Positions 15,612 through 18,490 of a DNA stretch of 18,490 bases are shown here, in pieces. The position numbers and the translations under genes are program-made. How positions within the stretch are numbered: position 1 is the first letter of the stretch; each line of letters begins with the position of its first letter. The notes beneath the pieces are model-generated. The model worked only from the letters and a program-made list of their open reading frames with translations. It was not told the DNA's origin and did no database searches. Source of the DNA: Bordetella parapertussis (lineage in GTDB: Bacteria; Pseudomonadota; Gammaproteobacteria; Burkholderiales; SG8-41); the NCBI GenBank assembly GCA_945870465.1, contig CAMBSS010000085.1, positions 1-18,490 on the forward strand, in the 5' to 3' direction.

Positions 15612-18490
15612 TCAGTTGCATTGCATCTTCAGGTTGCCGCCGACGGATTTTTCGTCCTGGTCGGTCTTTTCCTTGTTGGCGTCCTTGTCCTTGTCCTTTT
15701 TCTGATCCTTATCCTTGGTCGCGTCCACGATAGTGTTAATCGCCGCGACGACGCTCGGCGGCAGGCCGACCACCCCGTAGGTAATCTGCAGGCTTCCGCC
15801 GAGTACGGCGGGCAGGCCACCGGCGAAAAAGCCGGTATTGGTAATCACGTCCCAAACCGTTCCGGCCGCTCCATTAATCTGGAATCCGCCGCTGGCAAGC
15901 AGCGGGAACAGTACTCGGATCGATGTCGGCGAAAATGCCTCGATTTTCGAGTTTGCGCCGTTGATGAAAATGGTCCCGCCCACTGTCAGATTGACATCCG
16001 GATTGCCGTAAATGCGGCCGCCGCCGGCAACGTTGACGTCACCCGTCACCGTACCGGTGAAGTTGCCCGCCGTGGACTGGAAATCGCCGCCATTCACATT
16101 CAGAGCGCCCGCCACGACATTGACCGAGCTACCCTGCACAGTTGTGTTGATGTCAACATTGTTGCCGATCACGCCCAGGGCGCCGCTGACATTGGTCGCT
16201 CCGTTGAACGCGATGTTGTTGCCCGCCATCAAAACGCCCATGCCGCTGGCGTTCGAATAACCGTTTACCGTCAACATTCCCTGCGCGCCGAAGAGCGCCT
16301 GCCGGTCGTCCGCCGTGCCCCCGTTCAACACCATGTCGTTCTGCGCAGTGATGTAATAGCCTCCGCCTGGCGCCGCATTGCTGATCGTAGCGCCGCCGCC
16401 ACCGACCGTAAATGTCGGCGCTGTGCTGGTTAGCTGGACGTCACCCGTTGGCCCGGTATTAACTGCGCTTAAATTTACGCCGTTGCTGGCGACCCGCAAC
16501 GACATGCCGGTCGCCGATGTGAGATTGATCGTCGGCGCTGATAACAGCCCGCCCAACGCTGGGTCGTGATGAATGATGCTGGCGCTATCGATGGTGATCG
16601 ACGTGCCCGCAGTCACGTTTTTCACCCGGATCTGGCGGAAGGGATCCACGGTGCTGGTATCCCGGATCAAAACAGCACCGGAAGCGGCAATGTCACCGCG
16701 CGCCGAGGTGTACGCGTTGCTGAGTATCGTGATGTTGCCGGCATCGGCGATCACGTTGCCCCGATAGCAACTGGTGACGGTCGTGCAGCCGCCGAACGAG
16801 TCGGTCAGGGAGGTGATGATGATGTCGCCCGCGGTGGCATGCACGGTGCCGCTGCTGCCGCTGGCGCCGCGCCCCAGGTCGATAGTGCGCCTGGCCTGGA
16901 GCGTCACGCTGCCGCCAGTAATGTTCACGTAGTCCGTGTCGGCAATACCCGTTTGCAGCAGGCCATTCACCGACTGGATGTCGACGGCGCCGGCGGCGAT
17001 GATGGTGCTGCCGGATTGGCCGTTATCGAGCCGAATGTCACCATCTGAATTCATCCGCACGCCGCCCGCACTCGTGATGTCGGCTGAACTCGTAATCGGA
17101 CCGCTGGGCGCGCTAAAGTTTACTGCGGTTGCGCCAACTCCCGTGGCAACCAGATTGATCTGCCCCACCGCAATGCCAAGGCTATTGGCACTCGACAGCG
17201 CGATCTGGCCGGCGCGCATATCGGCGCCATCGTTCACCACCAACCAATCGCCGGTACTGATCGTCAGGACACCCCCCACCAAGCCGGTGTCGATCGTATA
17301 ACCGCCGCCGCTCGATGCGACGAAGATGCCCTCGCCCGGATTGGGCGAAGCCAGCGTGATATTACCGCCGTTCGTCTTGACGCCCGACACGCCGTCAATC
17401 GCCGGGCCCGCGACGTTGTAGCCGGTCGCCGTGAAACCCAGCGCGCCGACACCGCCGGTAAGATCGCCGGCCACGTTCAGCACCGAATTCGACGCATCGT
17501 TGAGCGTGACGTTGCCATTGCTCTTGATCGCCAGATTGGTGGCGGTTAGCGCACCGGACTGCGTGATATTGCCGCTGCCGGTAACCAACGACAACGTATT
17601 CGCGATACCGGTCAGATCAATGCCGCTGACCGCAATGCCATCGGTATTGGCAAGGTCACCGATACGCACCGCGCCCGCGGAGATGCTTGAGAGCGTCGAG
17701 TTATCGATTCCCAGAATTCCAGCCGAACCAATTCCGCCAAGGTTAATGCTCGTTGTCGGCAACGCGGCGCGCAGCGCAACGGTGCCCGTCGCCCCCGCGT
17801 TGATCGAACCCGGATCACCGAACAGATCGAGCGCGTCAGACTGCAGCGTGATCGTGCCGTTCGCCGTCGTCAACCCCGAACCGTTGTCGATCTGAATCGA
17901 ACCGCCCAGCGCGTGCAAACCGATGTTGCCGCTGCCGTTTGCCGCCAAGGTAATGTTGTTGGTGACCAATATGCCGCCAGTCTCAGCCGTTATATCGAAA
18001 CCGCCGTTGGGCGCCAAGTTGATGACGTTCGATATGCCGTCGATATTAATCGTCCCGCTGGTCTGCGCCAGCACGATGTCACCGCTCCGCCCCGTCTGCG
18101 GGGCCGAACACATGGCGAGGAAATCGCCGCCGTTGCACACTTCGATGTCCTGACCGTCATCGGTGAAACGCACCGGATTGCCGACCGTGCCTATGCCCTT
18201 GAGCGCGCCGAGGTAGATAGGGCCTGAGGGTGAGCTAAGAATTGTACCGTTGAGGCCGTTGCCGTCGATTTTGCCGCCCAGCGCACCCAGCGCGATGTAC
18301 GAACCCTCGGCACCGTCGGCGGTTATCGTGCCGCCCTTGAGCAAGATGTCGCCGGCAGTCGTCAGCGCGTTTACACTGCCGAAGCCACTGTCGTAGTAGC
18401 CGGAGCCGCCCAATGCAGTGATGGAAGTGGTGAGATTATCGATGGTGATATTGCCGGCAGTCGTCAGACTAACCGTCGCGTCGCCGCCGT
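15612..18490 (-). CDS. Filamentous-haemagglutinin-like TpsA exoprotein, C-terminal part; 5' end outside window
   Basis: At least 958 codons are visible, open to the right edge. The chain is a long run of short beta-strand repeats rich in G, N, T, S, A, I and V (for example GNITL, GDIVL, GGDFQSTAGNF) typical of the right-handed beta-helix of secreted adhesins; the N-terminal TPS secretion domain would be to the right. The tail is distinct: after VAAINTIVDATK comes a Lys/Asp-rich stretch (KDKDQKKDKDKDANKEK) and the end GGNLKMQCN. Cysteines are few for this length: C-x8-C in VCNGGDFLAMC, C-x5-C in GCTTVTSC, and the penultimate one. TpsB at 10835-12484 is the likely exporter. Binding target and toxin activity cannot be read; no toxin domain is seen at the C-terminus. 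Confidence 0.88.
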   Translation of the reverse strand, partial: GGDATVSLTTAGNITIDNLTTSITALGGSGYYDSGFGSVNALTTAGDILLKGGTITADGAEGSYIALGALGGKIDGNGLNGTILSSPSGPIYLGALKGIGTVGNPVRFTDDGQDIEVCNGGDFLAMCSAPQTGRSGDIVLAQTSGTINIDGISNVINLAPNGGFDITAETGGILVTNNITLAANGSGNIGLHALGGSIQIDNGSGLTTANGTITLQSDALDLFGDPGSINAGATGTVALRAALPTTSINLGGIGSAGILGIDNSTLSSISAGAVRIGDLANTDGIAVSGIDLTGIANTLSLVTGSGNITQSGALTATNLAIKSNGNVTLNDASNSVLNVAGDLTGGVGALGFTATGYNVAGPAIDGVSGVKTNGGNITLASPNPGEGIFVASSGGGYTIDTGLVGGVLTISTGDWLVVNDGADMRAGQIALSSANSLGIAVGQINLVATGVGATAVNFSAPSGPITSSADITSAGGVRMNSDGDIRLDNGQSGSTIIAAGAVDIQSVNGLLQTGIADTDYVNITGGSVTLQARRTIDLGRGASGSSGTVHATAGDIIITSLTDSFGGCTTVTSCYRGNVIADAGNITILSNAYTSARGDIAASGAVLIRDTSTVDPFRQIRVKNVTAGTSITIDSASIIHHDPALGGLLSAPTINLTSATGMSLRVASNGVNLSAVNTGPTGDVQLTSTAPTFTVGGGGATISNAAPGGGYYITAQNDMVLNGGTADDRQALFGAQGMLTVNGYSNASGMGVLMAGNNIAFNGATNVSGALGVIGNNVDINTTVQGSSVNVVAGALNVNGGDFQSTAGNFTGTVTGDVNVAGGGRIYGNPDVNLTVGGTIFINGANSKIEAFSPTSIRVLFPLLASGGFQINGAAGTVWDVITNTGFFAGGLPAVLGGSLQITYGVVGLPPSVVAAINTIVDATKDKDQKKDKDKDANKEKTDQDEKSVGGNLKMQCN

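Noticed and set aside
14907..16433. A 508-codon open frame on the plus strand
   Set aside because: It spans the complements of fecR and tpsA, has no domain and no start signal; long antisense frames are common opposite GC-rich genes.
15612..18490. C-terminal toxin (CDI-type) domain in TpsA
   Set aside because: No VENN-type motif or compact toxin domain is seen; the next gene is a FecR protein and not a small immunity protein.

Overview
The window looks like a GC-rich betaproteobacterial chromosome (Burkholderiales/Nitrosomonadales type; the exact taxon cannot be read from the sequence). The reasons are the order rpsF-priB-rpsR-rplI-dnaB, a Bug-family periplasmic receptor next to catabolic genes, the bcp-phoH pair, and high GC with GC-biased third positions. 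Nearly everything is on the minus strand; only bcp and phoH run on the plus strand.

Region 1 (1-5358, minus strand) is a tight catabolic operon. In order of transcription it holds a Bug receptor, a UbiD-family prenyl-FMN decarboxylase, an acyl/aryl-CoA ligase, and two related VOC (glyoxalase-like) proteins, the last cut by the left edge. Junctions are 5, 12, 8 and -4 bp, so one transcript is likely. The logic is probably uptake or sensing of an organic acid, decarboxylation, CoA activation and a metal-dependent lyase, isomerase or dioxygenase-type step. The substrate is unknown.

Region 2 (5404-7606, plus strand) holds a peroxiredoxin (bcp) and a PIN-PhoH ATPase (phoH). Between them is an array of degenerate 7-bp repeats, present in both orientations, that could fold into a long hairpin ending directly at the phoH start codon.

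Region 3 (7614-10690, minus strand) is the conserved block rpsF-priB-rpsR-rplI, closed by a perfect 13-bp terminator, followed by dnaB, which runs tail to tail into phoH.

Region 4 (10835-18490, minus strand) is an accessory surface-protein locus. Transcription order: a large filamentous-haemagglutinin-like TpsA exoprotein (5' end outside the window), a secreted FecR-domain protein, about 565 bp of decayed sequence, a PaaK/CapK-like adenylate-forming enzyme, and the TpsB outer-membrane transporter. TpsB presumably exports TpsA, although the two are separated. The most interesting signal is that the TpsA and FecR proteins end in similar tails (GG-(N)-LK-x-C-x-stop) with a penultimate cysteine, which suggests a shared anchoring or disulfide step.
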